Shown here in pieces: positions 36,319 through 45,498 of a stretch of DNA of 64,000 nt; positions within the stretch are counted from its first letter, which is position 1, and the number at the start of each line of letters is the position of its first letter. This stretch comes from Mariniphaga sediminis (GTDB lineage Bacteria > Bacteroidota > Bacteroidia > Bacteroidales > Prolixibacteraceae): positions 1 through 64,000 of the forward strand of contig NZ_QWET01000008.1 of NCBI RefSeq assembly GCF_003573545.1, given 5' to 3'. The notes below the pieces were generated by a model, which worked only from the letters and a program-made list of their open reading frames with translations, did no database searches and was not told the DNA's origin. The position numbers were made by a program, and so were the translations under genes.

Positions 36319-36948
36319 TCACACAAGTCCGGAATAATCGATAAAATTTCGGGAGAGTTCAATTTTCCCGTCTTTTTCGAGCTTTTTCAGCAATCGCGAA
36401 ATCACCTCGCGTGAAGTATTTAATTGAAGTGCAAGTTCCTGATGGGTTCCTGAGAATGTTGTATTTCCCGACTTTTGAAAACGGTCAATGAAATATTTCA
36501 CCAACCGTTCATCGAGTTTCAAAAAGGCAATGGAGTCAATGGTTTCAATTAACTCCCGAAAGCGTGACTGGAAGGTCTGCATCACAAATTGCCGCCATGC
36601 AGGGTATTCGTACATCCACTTATCGAGCAGGCCAACCGGAAGCATTATCGCTTCGGTCTCCTCTTCTGCAACAGCCATTACATTACTTTTCAAATGAGCC
36701 ATACAGCAGGTAAGCGACATGGCACACACTTCATTTTCCTTCAGATAATATAGCAACAATTCATTCCCCTCCTCATTGGTACGAGAAATCCGGATTAGAC
36801 CCCGGACTACCAATGGAAAACTCGAAATAAACTGACCTTCACGAATAAGTGCTTCACCGTGAGAAAAAACCTTTCGTACCCCGCTCTGCCGGATTTCTTC
36901 CAGTAATTCTTTTTCAAGAAAATGGTACAGTTTTGTTATTTCATCCAC
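36319..36948 (-). CDS. Crp/Fnr-family transcription regulator
   Basis: This 209-residue protein has an N-terminal cyclic-nucleotide-binding-type beta barrel (about 15-125; FSHGEALIREGQFISSFPLV, EEGNELLLYYLKENEVCAMS). A C-terminal winged helix follows (about 145-205; NTTFSGTHQELALQLNTSRE, then VISRLLKKLEKDGKI). It starts with GTG at 36948. The CAMSLTCCMAH stretch has three Cys that might bind metal or sense redox, though no Fnr-type cluster spacing is evident. It lies 17 bp downstream of dnaJ on the same strand. Confidence 0.9.
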   Translation of the reverse strand: MDEITKLYHFLEKELLEEIRQSGVRKVFSHGEALIREGQFISSFPLVVRGLIRISRTNEEGNELLLYYLKENEVCAMSLTCCMAHLKSNVMAVAEEETEAIMLPVGLLDKWMYEYPAWRQFVMQTFQSRFRELIETIDSIAFLKLDERLVKYFIDRFQKSGNTTFSGTHQELALQLNTSREVISRLLKKLEKDGKIELSRNFIDYSGLV

Positions 36949-36965
36949 GACAGGATTACATCAGG

Positions 36966-38123
36966 TTAAAACATATCCTTCATTTTTTCAAAAAAGGTTT
37001 TCTCGGAAGAAGAAGGGCCTTCCTGAAAACCGGGGGAATCGAGCAATTTCTCCAGCATTTTTTTCTCTTCGGGCGTTAACTTTTTGGGTATCCAAACATG
37101 AATACGAACAAGCAAGTCGCCCCGTCCGTAACCGTTTACATCAGGAAGTCCTTTGCCTCGTAAACGCAGGATTTTCTCAGGTTGGGTCCCCGCCTCTATT
37201 TTTACTTTTACTTTGCTCTCAACAGTTGGAATTTCAGCCGTGGTTCCCAGTGTAATTTCCGGGAACGACAAAAAGAGGTTGTAAATCAGGTTATTCCCGT
37301 CGCGCACAAGTTCCGGATGATCTTCTTCGGTAATCACTACCAGCAAGTCGCCGCTAATACCGCCACGACGGGCTGCATTCCCCTTTCCTGTAACGTTCAG
37401 TTGCATCCCCTCACCCACTCCTGCAGGTATTTTTATCGGAATTATTTCCTCATCGCGCGTTACTCCTTCACCCGCACAATGGGTACATTTGTCGGTTATA
37501 ATTTTCCCCTCTCCCTGACAAGTCGGGCAGGCAGAGGTTGTTTGCATTTGCCCCAGCAGGGTGTTGGCTACCCGTGTAACCCGTCCAGAACCACGGCAGG
37601 TGGAACAGGTTGAATAAGCTGATGCATCTTTGGCTCCTGTACCGTTGCAGTGCTGACACTCAACGTACTTTTTTACCTTTATTTTTTTCTCAACACCATT
37701 AGCGATCTCACTTAGCGTAAGCCTCACTTTCACCCGCAAATCGGATCCCCGGGCAACACGGCGTCCTCCGCCACCATAGGAACGACTGCTTCCAAAACCG
37801 CCAAATCCACCAAAGTGTCCGCCGAAAATATCACCAAAGGCTGAGAATATATCCTCAATATCGGAGAACCCACTAAATCCCCCGCCTCCGGCAGCGCCAC
37901 CCATTCCGGCATGGCCAAACTGGTCGTAACGCTGTTTTTTATTGGGATCACGAAGCACCTCGTAAGCTTCTGCCGCCTCCTTAAACTTTTCTTCGGCTTC
38001 CTTATCGCCCGGATTTTTATCCGGGTGATATTGTATTGCCTTTTTACGGTAGGCCTTTTTTATCTCCTCTGCTGAAGCATTTTTACTTACTCCCAGTACT
38101 TCGTAATAATCTCTTTTTGCCAT
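36966..38123 (-). CDS. dnaJ: Chaperone DnaJ
   Basis: This 385-residue protein is the full four-part DnaJ. The J domain (1-70) has the HPD motif in [12 protein letters not shown], followed by a Gly/Phe region (75-125, [17 protein letters not shown]). Four CxxCxGxG zinc repeats lie at about 145-215 ([32 protein letters not shown]), and then come the substrate-binding C-terminal domains. It stimulates DnaK. grpE lies 17 bp upstream, so the two are cotranscribed. Confidence 0.97.
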   Translation of the reverse strand: MAKRDYYEVLGVSKNASAEEIKKAYRKKAIQYHPDKNPGDKEAEEKFKEAAEAYEVLRDPNKKQRYDQFGHAGMGGAAGGGGFSGFSDIEDIFSAFGDIFGGHFGGFGGFGSSRSYGGGGRRVARGSDLRVKVRLTLSEIANGVEKKIKVKKYVECQHCNGTGAKDASAYSTCSTCRGSGRVTRVANTLLGQMQTTSACPTCQGEGKIITDKCTHCAGEGVTRDEEIIPIKIPAGVGEGMQLNVTGKGNAARRGGISGDLLVVITEEDHPELVRDGNNLIYNLFLSFPEITLGTTAEIPTVESKVKVKIEAGTQPEKILRLRGKGLPDVNGYGRGDLLVRIHVWIPKKLTPEEKKMLEKLLDSPGFQEGPSSSEKTFFEKMKDMF

Positions 38124-38140
38124 TTTTGTCTTTCTCTGTT

Positions 38141-38755
38141 TTATTCTCCCACCACTACCTTGGCATAGCGGATAACCTTATCGTTTAGGATGTATCCCTT
38201 TTGAATAACATCCACTACCTTACCTTTGAACTTTTTCTCCGGCGCAGGTATTTTTGTTATTGCCTCGTGATGATCTACGTCAAAATCCTGATGCAGCGCA
38301 TCTATTTCCTTTACATTATTCAGTTTCAGAAACTCCTTGAATTTAGTGTAAATAAGTATTGTTCCCTGTTTACCAGCATCATCATTCGAAATATCCTTCA
38401 AGGATTCAATGGCTCGTTCAAAATCGTCTATTACAGGCAGGATGCCCGTTAACACCGATTCGCCCCCCGATTTGATTAGATCGGCCTTTTCCTTAAGGGT
38501 ACGCCGGCGAAAATTGTCGAACTCTGCCTGCAAACGCAAATGTTTGTCTGACAATTCCTCCAGCTTGGTTTCCAATTCTGCTATTTTGGTCTCCTTTTTA
38601 TCTTTTTTTTCCTTCTTTTTCTTCTCCCCTTTTTTTTCTGAAACCTCCTCCTTTTCTGTCTTCCCGTTACCGTTGGGGCCTTGTGTTTCGGCAGTTTCTT
38701 TCACTGCTTCTTCTTTTGGATTGTTGTTATTACTATTCATAGCTTTTTCTGTCAT
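38141..38755 (-). CDS. grpE: Nucleotide exchange factor GrpE
   Basis: The protein has 204 residues from the ATG at 38755; the frame continues upstream with no family likeness. The N-terminal 80 residues are low-complexity and charged ([20 protein letters not shown]). The long coiled coil (about 65-110; [20 protein letters not shown]) and the C-terminal beta-wing ([20 protein letters not shown], then [19 protein letters not shown]) are typical. GrpE releases ADP from DnaK. Confidence 0.95.
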   Translation of the reverse strand: MTEKAMNSNNNNPKEEAVKETAETQGPNGNGKTEKEEVSEKKGEKKKKEKKDKKETKIAELETKLEELSDKHLRLQAEFDNFRRRTLKEKADLIKSGGESVLTGILPVIDDFERAIESLKDISNDDAGKQGTILIYTKFKEFLKLNNVKEIDALHQDFDVDHHEAITKIPAPEKKFKGKVVDVIQKGYILNDKVIRYAKVVVGE

Positions 38756-38888
38756 GTCCTGTTCATTTAAACTGCAATTCGATTTATCAAAAAATTTGCC
38801 ATGCAAATATAAAAGACAAATTGACACCCTTAAAGAACAAGAATGTCAATTTGTGCCATAAATTTATGGAAGAAATGAGGCTGCGCCG

Positions 38889-39404
38889 TTATTTTGCCAG
38901 CTTCTTAAGTGTCTCTTCGAGGGCAGGACCACGTAACTGACTGGCGACAATTATTCCATCGCCATCAATTAAAAAATTGGCCGGAATGCCCCGAACCCCA
39001 TAAACGGCAGCATGTTTCGAGTACCAACCTTTCAAATCGCTGATATGGTAAGGCCATCCAAGTTTGTCATCTGCAATGCCTTTTTTCCAGGCCCCTTCCG
39101 TACGATCGAGCGATACACTAAAAACCGTGAAACCTTTTCCGTTGGCAAATTCTTTATCTTTATATTTCTTGTAAGCTTGCACGACAACCGGATTTTCCCG
39201 CCGACAGGGTCCGCACCATGACGCCCAGAAGTCGAGCAGGACAAGTTGTCCTTTCGTGTCTGAAAGTTTTATTGTTTCCCCATCAACCGATTTTCCCACT
39301 AACTCAGGCGCTTTGTTTCCCACTTTTGTTCCCAGCACTGTCTGGGCTATTAAAGAAACCGAAATTCCGGTCATCAACACCACAAGAAAAATTACTTTCT
39401 TCAT
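38889..39404 (-). CDS. TlpA-like periplasmic thioredoxin-fold protein
   Basis: This 171-residue protein has a signal peptide (MKKVIFLVVLMTGISVSLIA) and one thioredoxin domain of the TlpA/ResA type. The active site is WASWCGPCRREN, and the PANFLIDGDGIIVA strand contains the cis-Pro region. Such proteins reduce periplasmic disulfides, for example in cytochrome c maturation, or act as peroxiredoxin-like AhpC/TSA relatives. No cytochrome genes are nearby. Confidence 0.88.
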   Translation of the reverse strand: MKKVIFLVVLMTGISVSLIAQTVLGTKVGNKAPELVGKSVDGETIKLSDTKGQLVLLDFWASWCGPCRRENPVVVQAYKKYKDKEFANGKGFTVFSVSLDRTEGAWKKGIADDKLGWPYHISDLKGWYSKHAAVYGVRGIPANFLIDGDGIIVASQLRGPALEETLKKLAK

Positions 39405-39478
39405 TACTATTTCCTTTTTATTGAACGGATAAAAATAATATAAACTCCAAAAAAATAACGATTTACTGCCACGAAGGT

Positions 39479-40783
39479 TTAGATACGTGTAATTTTCGCT
39501 CCTATCTGGTTTAGCCGGGTTTCTATATTCTCGTACCCACGGTCAATCTGGTCAATGTTGTCTATGGCACTTTTCCCTTTAGCTGATAACGCCGCAATAA
39601 GCAGTGCAATTCCGGCCCGGATATCGGGCGAAGTCATTTTGGTACCTCGCAGTACATGTTCCCGGTTGAGCCCGATTACAGTTGCACGATGCGGATCGCA
39701 TAAAATAATCTGCGCTCCCATATCAATCAGTTTATCAACAAAGAAGAGGCGGCTTTCAAACATTTTCTGATGAATCAGCACACTTCCTTTTGCCTGGGTT
39801 GCCACTACCAGAAAAACGCTCAACAGGTCGGGAGTAAGACCCGGCCAAGGAGCATCTGAAATGGTCATAATGGAACCGTCAATGTAATTCTCAATTTCAT
39901 AATGTTCGGTATCCTTTACAACCAAATCGTCGGCCTGTTGTTCCACCTTAATTCCAAGCCGTCTGAAAGATTCAGGAATAATTCCCAAATGTTCGATGCC
40001 TACGTCCTTTATGGTAATTTCGGATGCTGTCATTGCAGCAAGCCCAATAAAACTACCCACTTCAATCATATCAGGAAGAATGCGGTGCGAACAACCTTTA
40101 AGCGAACTCACTCCCTCTACCGAGAGCAGGTTGGAACCAATTCCTGAAATCCTGGCGCCCATAGAAACAAGCATTTTACACAATTGCTGCACATAAGGTT
40201 CACATGCTGCATTATAAATGGTAGTGACACCTTCCGCCAAAACAGCGGCCATTACAATATTTGCTGTTCCGGTTACAGATGCCTCGTCAAGCAACATGTA
40301 GGCTCCTCTTAATTTAGACGCCTTCACTGAATACCAGTGATTTTGGGCATCGAAAAGAAAAGAAGCGCCCAGTTTTTGCAGCCCGGTAAAGTGCGTGTCA
40401 ATCCGCCGCCGGCCAATCTTATCTCCGCCGGGCTGGGGAATAAACCCCTGTCCAAACCGGGCAAGCAGCGGCCCGATAATCATAACCGAACCACGCAGGC
40501 TGGCAGCCTGTTTGGCATACAACTCCGTTTTCAGATAATCAACGTCAACCGAGCCGGCATTAAAACGGTAAACTCCTTTTCGGAGCCGCTCCACTTCTAC
40601 CCCCAATCCTTTGAATATTTCCATCAACTGCAATACATCACTGATCTCAGGGATGTTTTCGATAATAACATCCTCGTTGGTTAAGAGGGTGGCGCAAATC
40701 ACTTCCAAAGCTTCATTCTTTGCCCCCTGAGGGTTCAATGTCCCTTTTAATGGATTGCCGCCTTCAACAAGAAAAGTAGCCAT
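39479..40783 (-). CDS. murA: UDP-N-acetylglucosamine 1-carboxyvinyltransferase, Asp-type active site
   Basis: This 434-residue enzyme transfers enolpyruvate from PEP to UDP-GlcNAc, the first committed peptidoglycan step. Family landmarks are GTLNPQGAKNEALEVICATL, the Arg-containing RGSVMIIGPLLARFGQ, DMIEVGSFIGLAAM and SPDIRAGIALLIAAL. The active-site loop reads PQPGGDKIGRRRID: position 121 is Asp where E. coli has Cys115. Asp at this site is known to keep activity and to prevent covalent attack by fosfomycin. The gene is followed upstream by a DUF4290 gene 15 bp away. Confidence 0.95.
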   Translation of the reverse strand: MATFLVEGGNPLKGTLNPQGAKNEALEVICATLLTNEDVIIENIPEISDVLQLMEIFKGLGVEVERLRKGVYRFNAGSVDVDYLKTELYAKQAASLRGSVMIIGPLLARFGQGFIPQPGGDKIGRRRIDTHFTGLQKLGASFLFDAQNHWYSVKASKLRGAYMLLDEASVTGTANIVMAAVLAEGVTTIYNAACEPYVQQLCKMLVSMGARISGIGSNLLSVEGVSSLKGCSHRILPDMIEVGSFIGLAAMTASEITIKDVGIEHLGIIPESFRRLGIKVEQQADDLVVKDTEHYEIENYIDGSIMTISDAPWPGLTPDLLSVFLVVATQAKGSVLIHQKMFESRLFFVDKLIDMGAQIILCDPHRATVIGLNREHVLRGTKMTSPDIRAGIALLIAALSAKGKSAIDNIDQIDRGYENIETRLNQIGAKITRI

Positions 40784-40798
40784 TTGGAGTGGTGTAGG

Positions 40799-41386
40799 TT
40801 ATTTCTTTTTTTTCTTCTTCTTTCCTTGTCCTCCTCCGACTGTGGGTATCTTAACATCAGTAAGCTGCAAATCCCTCGGCACCTTCAACCGGTTCCCGGA
40901 TAATTCTTCCAAGTCGATAAATATCTTTTCATCCTCTACCGAATCTTTGTTCCAGGAGAGGTAAAGCTTCTTCATTTGGTTGGCTATCTGCTCTATCAAA
41001 ATTTGTTGTTTTTCCCCTTCCATACCAATGGCTGTCTCGATGAGCTTCTCGGTGATCAACCCGTAATGTCTTAATTTTATATTATTCTGATTGTAAGGAA
41101 CCCTATGGGGTTTCTCTGTCAGAATATCAGGGGATGGCGGCGCATAAGGATAATCAATTTCAAGCTTAAAATCGGACATAATCGCCAGGTGATCCCAAAG
41201 TTTATGTTTGTATTCAGCTACATCGCGCAGGTAAGGATAAAGGTTTCCCATCACGTCAATAACCGCTTGCGCAGACCGGTTGCGTTTTTCCCTGTCCTCA
41301 ATAGTAAACAGGTGGTTCACCATATTTTGAATATTCCTGCCATACTCTGGCATGGGGAGTTTTTTTCTATTTGTATTGTAGTCCAT
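40799..41386 (-). CDS. DUF4290 protein
   Basis: This 195-residue protein belongs to a Bacteroidota-specific family and opens with NRKKLPMPEYGRNIQNMVNH. It contains NLYPYLRDVAEYKHKLWDHL and IDYPYAPP. It ends in a Lys-rich tail (GGGQGKKKKKKK) that may bind RNA or be disordered. Function is unknown; it lies directly before murA and probably shares its transcript. Confidence 0.88.
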   Translation of the reverse strand: MDYNTNRKKLPMPEYGRNIQNMVNHLFTIEDREKRNRSAQAVIDVMGNLYPYLRDVAEYKHKLWDHLAIMSDFKLEIDYPYAPPSPDILTEKPHRVPYNQNNIKLRHYGLITEKLIETAIGMEGEKQQILIEQIANQMKKLYLSWNKDSVEDEKIFIDLEELSGNRLKVPRDLQLTDVKIPTVGGGQGKKKKKKK

Positions 41387-41514
41387 GAATTGAATGAATT
41401 ATTTACAACTATTTAATTTACAGATAAAAATAAGGGGATTAATTCAATATCCATCTGCAAAACTAATGATTTCTTTGCAATACACAATTTTTCACTTTTG
41501 TTTTGCCGTATCTC

Positions 41515-43845
41515 TTAACCTTTGATTTTCAGTTTGGCAAACTTAAGCAACAACTGTTTCTGTCCTGCATTTTGAAAAAATACAGTCGCCTTCCTGTTGG
41601 GAGGGACACCTTCCACTTTCAGAACTTTCCCTGTGCCAAAACGCTGATGTTCCACCACCATTCCCTGAATAATTTTTGCCGGATCGTCTCCTTCAAAAGC
41701 GGCACCTTTTCCATTCGCCCCTGTAACCTGGCTTTCCATTCTCTTACGGAAAGCATCCGGTCGCCAGGGCTTTTGCACAGGAGTCCCGGGTTGTTTGCTT
41801 GTCAGAGTACGGGCCCGGTAACCTGTGGGTAAATCCCCCTGTCCGCGAGCCTGAGAAGCCCTGCTTGTTCCTTCCAATCCATTCAAAAACTTTTCATCCA
41901 TTTCCAGTAAAAAGCGGCTGGGAGAACAAAATTCGAGGTTTCCCCAACGGTAGCGCTGGTTGGCATAACTAAACCAGGCATTCTCTTTGGCGCGGGTAAG
42001 GGCCACGTAAAATAACCGCCGTTCCTCTTCCAGCGCTTCCGGAGATTTTTTCTCCTCAGACTGCGCCGAGGGAAACAGATTTTCTTCCAGTCCTACCACA
42101 AACACATTCTTAAACTCCAATCCTTTAGCTGAATGAACAGTCATCAGTGTCACCTTGTCGCGATCTTCATCCTTTTCGTTATCCTGATCGGTAAGCAAGG
42201 CCACATCTTCCAGAAAGTTCTCCAGCTTTGCTTCGCGCCCCTCTTCAATGGCACTGATACTAAATTCCTGGATACCGTTTAACAACTCCTGAATATTTTC
42301 ATGGCGACTCAAGCCCTCCGGCGATTTATCGCTGTGCAATTCTTTCAAAATACCTGTCACTTCGGCAATGGATTTTGCTGCTTCCCAGGCATCTTTTTCA
42401 ACCACAATCCGGGCAAACTCCTGAATAAGCGTGGCAAATTTCATCAGTTTGGTTACTGTACCTTTATTGAGATTCGCCGGATTGGCATCCGGAAGAGCCG
42501 TAACCACTTTCCATATGGAGGTTTCGGCATTTACGGCAGCAGTTTCCAGTTTGGCAAGCGTTGATTGCCCGATTCCCCGCGCCGGATAATTAATAATACG
42601 CTTCAGCGCTTCATTGTCCCAGTGGTTAATAACCAACCGGAAATAAGCCAGAATGTCCTTAATCTCCTTTCGCTGGTAAAAGCTGAGTCCGCCATATATT
42701 TTGTACGGGATATTTCTTTTTCGCAATGCTTCCTCAAAAATCCTCGATTGCGCATTGGTACGGTACAAAATGGCATAATCCAGGTTCTTATAATGATCGC
42801 GCAACTGGGTTTCAGCAATCTCCTGCGCTACCAGGAATCCTTCTTCATTGTCGGTAAGCGCAGAAATTACTTTTATGGAATTGCCCGGCGCATTCTCCGA
42901 AAAAACGGTTTTGGGAATTTGCCGCTTGTTTTTGGCAATAATACTGTTGGCAGCATTTACAATCGTTTGGGTAGATCGGTAATTTTGTTCCAGCTTAAAA
43001 ATTTTATGGTTCGGGTAATCCGACTGGAAATTGAGAATATTTTCGATACGCGCCCCGCGGAAAGAGTAAATACTTTGTGCATCATCTCCCACCACACAGA
43101 TATTCTTATGCTGCGCGGCCAATTTTTTAATAATGAGGTACTGCGCAAAGTTGGTATCCTGGTACTCGTCTACCAAAATATAATCGAAACGTTGCTGGTA
43201 TTTTTCCAGCACTTCCGGATGATCGCGAAAAAGCAGGTTCGTTTTCAGCAATAAATCGTCGAAATCCATTGCTCCTGAAAGACGACAACGTTTCACATAT
43301 TCTTTATAAATCTCAGAAACTGCCGGCATACGCATGGATTTATCCGCCAGCCTGATTTCAGAATTTTCAGCATAGGCTGAAGGGGTAAGCAGGTTATTTT
43401 TGGCCATCGAAATCCGGGATGCCACTGTGTTGGGCTTGTAAACTTTATCGTCGAGCTGAAACCCTTTTATGATTGTTTTGATAAGACTTTTGCTGTCGGA
43501 CGAGTCAAAAATGGTAAAATTGGAAGGGAACCCGATAACTTCATGCTCGGTACGCAGCATACGGGCGAATACGGAATGAAATGTTCCCATCCAAAGGTAG
43601 CGGGCTGTATTTTCACCCACAACTGCCGCAATTCGCTCTTTCATTTCCTTTGCCGCTTTGTTGGTAAAAGTAAGCGCCAGAATAGAGGAAGGGCGCGCGC
43701 CCTGCTTTAACAAATGAGAAATACGGTAAGTCAGCACCCTGGTTTTTCCCGAACCGGCGCCGGCAATAATCAGTGCAGGCCCCTCAGTGGTAACAACGGC
43801 TTCCTGCTGTGCTTTATTTAAATCTTTCAGGTAATCGAAAATCAT
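41515..43845 (-). CDS. pcrA: UvrD/PcrA-type ATP-dependent DNA helicase
   Basis: This 776-residue superfamily 1A helicase has motif I (AGAGSGKTRVLTYRI), motif Ia (LALTFTNKAAKEMKERI), motif II (ILVDEYQDTN), motif III (VVGDDAQSIYSFRGA), motif IV (LEQNYRSTQTIV), motif V (VTLMTVHSAKGLEFKNVFVV) and motif VI (RRLFYVALTRAKE). The C-terminal tail carries a Tudor-like segment (VEHQRFGTGKVLKVEGVPPN). PcrA/UvrD acts in repair, recombination control and conflict resolution with transcription. Confidence 0.95.
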   Translation of the reverse strand: MIFDYLKDLNKAQQEAVVTTEGPALIIAGAGSGKTRVLTYRISHLLKQGARPSSILALTFTNKAAKEMKERIAAVVGENTARYLWMGTFHSVFARMLRTEHEVIGFPSNFTIFDSSDSKSLIKTIIKGFQLDDKVYKPNTVASRISMAKNNLLTPSAYAENSEIRLADKSMRMPAVSEIYKEYVKRCRLSGAMDFDDLLLKTNLLFRDHPEVLEKYQQRFDYILVDEYQDTNFAQYLIIKKLAAQHKNICVVGDDAQSIYSFRGARIENILNFQSDYPNHKIFKLEQNYRSTQTIVNAANSIIAKNKRQIPKTVFSENAPGNSIKVISALTDNEEGFLVAQEIAETQLRDHYKNLDYAILYRTNAQSRIFEEALRKRNIPYKIYGGLSFYQRKEIKDILAYFRLVINHWDNEALKRIINYPARGIGQSTLAKLETAAVNAETSIWKVVTALPDANPANLNKGTVTKLMKFATLIQEFARIVVEKDAWEAAKSIAEVTGILKELHSDKSPEGLSRHENIQELLNGIQEFSISAIEEGREAKLENFLEDVALLTDQDNEKDEDRDKVTLMTVHSAKGLEFKNVFVVGLEENLFPSAQSEEKKSPEALEEERRLFYVALTRAKENAWFSYANQRYRWGNLEFCSPSRFLLEMDEKFLNGLEGTSRASQARGQGDLPTGYRARTLTSKQPGTPVQKPWRPDAFRKRMESQVTGANGKGAAFEGDDPAKIIQGMVVEHQRFGTGKVLKVEGVPPNRKATVFFQNAGQKQLLLKFAKLKIKG

Positions 43846-43975
43846 TCAAATCAATTTCAAAATAAAAATAAATCCGCATGTGCGAATGTTGGATAATACT
43901 TTTCACTATCAATCAGAAAAAATCTGCGGCAAATGAAAACACTATATTCATTTGCAAAAATAAACTCTTCGGGGG

Positions 43976-44000
43976 AGAATCAATTCCTGAAATTGATTCT
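43976..44000. promoter_or_regulatory. 25-bp perfect palindrome, candidate operator
   Basis: AGAATCAATT (43976-43985) and AATTGATTCT (43991-44000) are exact inverted repeats with a 5-nt spacer. It lies in the divergent region between pcrA and the oxidoreductase gene, 27 bp upstream of the -33 element of the latter. The position fits an activator site for the + strand promoter. Confidence 0.5.
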
Positions 44001-44027
44001 TTTCGCACAAATTTTTCACAAGTCAAT

Positions 44028-44058
44028 TTGACAGAACAAATCTTTCGTCTTATTTTTG
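44028..44058 (+). promoter_or_regulatory. Near-consensus Bacteroidota promoter for the Gfo/Idh/MocA gene
   Basis: TTGACA (44028-44033) and TATTTTTG (44051-44058) match the -33 TTG and -7 TAnnTTTG elements, with 20 bases between TTG and TA. The -7 element is 30 bases before the ATG at 44089. Confidence 0.75.
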
Positions 44059-44088
44059 CTATTCTAAACCATCTAATATTTAATAAAT

Positions 44089-45441
44089 ATGAGTTCAATT
44101 TCAAGAAGAGTTTTTTTGAAACACGCTTCTGTTATCTCAACCGGAGCAGCCTTTATTCCCAATTTAATCAGTTGTGCCCCGGCTCAAAAAATCAACATCG
44201 CAGTTATTGGCGTTGGCGGCAGGGGTAAAGCCAACTGGAGCGAGTGCCTGAAAGAAAACATCGTGGCCTTGTGCGACGTAGACGAAAACCGCGCCAGCGA
44301 AGGGTTTAATGCTATTCCCGCTGCCCGTCGATTTAAAGACTTCCGGAAAATGTTCGACGAAATGGGCAATGAAATAGACGCGGTGCTTGTTTCCACTCCC
44401 GACCATACCCACTTTGCCGCTGCCATGGCCGCCATGCAACTCGGGAAGCATGTATATGTGGAAAAACCCCTGGCGCATAATATTTGGCAACTCCGAACCC
44501 TTAAAAAGGCAGCCCACCATTATAATGTCATCACGCAAATGGGCAACCAGGGACACACCACCGACGGCATTCGCCGGGTAAAAGAGTGGGTAGATGCCGG
44601 TGTTATCGGGGAAGTAAAAGAAGTTATAGCCTGGTTTGACGGCCCCGATTTTGGCGAAGGAAAATACTTCACCAAACCAACTCAGTTTCCGCCTGTTGCG
44701 GAGCCAATTCCTGCCGGGTTTGATTGGGATTTATGGCTGGGGCCGGCTGCCAAACGTCCGTATAACCATGTGTACCATCCCAAGTCATGGCGTGGTTTTT
44801 ACGATTTCGGTAACGCCGAGCTGGGCGACTGGGCCTGCCACACGCTTGATGCGCCATTTTGGTCGCTGGAGCTGGGAATGCCAGTAGCCACCGAAGCGCT
44901 GTCTCATTCTGGTGCGCCCGAAGGTTTTATGCCCGACCGCTCCATTATTCAGTTTGAATTTCCGGCCAGAGGGAACCGGCCTCCGGTAACCATGAAGTGG
45001 TACGAAGGCGGCCTGCAACCAGAAAAAAGACCCGACTGGAAAATAGATGAAATGCCCGGGTCCGGGATGATAATGATTGGAGAAAAACAAAATATTATTA
45101 CCGGTGGAAGGCCTAACAATGCCCAACTGACAATGCCGAAAGCCGAATGGGATGATTGGGTAGCCAATGAAATGCCTGAAGCAACCATTCCGCGCATTGA
45201 AGGCGGCCCGCAAAAGGAATTTCTCGATGCCATCAAAGGCAACGGTCCGCTTCCGGGTTCCAACTTCGATTATGCGACTGAACTTACAGAAATGTCGTTG
45301 CTTGGAGTGCTGGCACAGCGCCTGAACACGCGCATTGAATATGATGCCGAAAATATGAGGGTAACGAACCACGAAGGAATAGAAAAATACATTAAAGAAC
45401 CGGTTAGCAAAGACTGGGAATACGGAGAAGAAGTCTGGTAA
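44089..45441 (+). CDS. Tat-exported Gfo/Idh/MocA-family oxidoreductase
   Basis: This 450-residue protein has a twin-arginine signal (SRRVFLK at 5-11) followed by a possible lipobox LISC (Cys29), suggesting export of a folded, NAD(P)-loaded enzyme to the periplasm. A Rossmann domain (INIAVIGVGGRGKANW) and the EKPLAHNIWQL motif, whose Lys is catalytic in the family, are clear. The C-terminal substrate domain contains YDFGNAELGDWACHTLD. Family members oxidise or reduce sugars, inositols and glycosides. The specific substrate is unknown. Confidence 0.88.
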   Translation: MSSISRRVFLKHASVISTGAAFIPNLISCAPAQKINIAVIGVGGRGKANWSECLKENIVALCDVDENRASEGFNAIPAARRFKDFRKMFDEMGNEIDAVLVSTPDHTHFAAAMAAMQLGKHVYVEKPLAHNIWQLRTLKKAAHHYNVITQMGNQGHTTDGIRRVKEWVDAGVIGEVKEVIAWFDGPDFGEGKYFTKPTQFPPVAEPIPAGFDWDLWLGPAAKRPYNHVYHPKSWRGFYDFGNAELGDWACHTLDAPFWSLELGMPVATEALSHSGAPEGFMPDRSIIQFEFPARGNRPPVTMKWYEGGLQPEKRPDWKIDEMPGSGMIMIGEKQNIITGGRPNNAQLTMPKAEWDDWVANEMPEATIPRIEGGPQKEFLDAIKGNGPLPGSNFDYATELTEMSLLGVLAQRLNTRIEYDAENMRVTNHEGIEKYIKEPVSKDWEYGEEVW

Positions 45442-45454
45442 CCGTTCCCCTTTT

Positions 45455-45498
45455 AAAAGATGACATCCCTGTTTTTTTGAAGCAGGATGTCATCTTTT
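45455..45498. terminator. Bidirectional terminator
   Basis: AAAAGATGACATCC (45455-45468) pairs with GGATGTCATCTTTT (45485-45498), extended by a short TG/CA pairing with one bulge and an 11-nt loop. The A and T tracts at both ends serve the convergent genes ending at 45441 and 45499. Confidence 0.92.
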
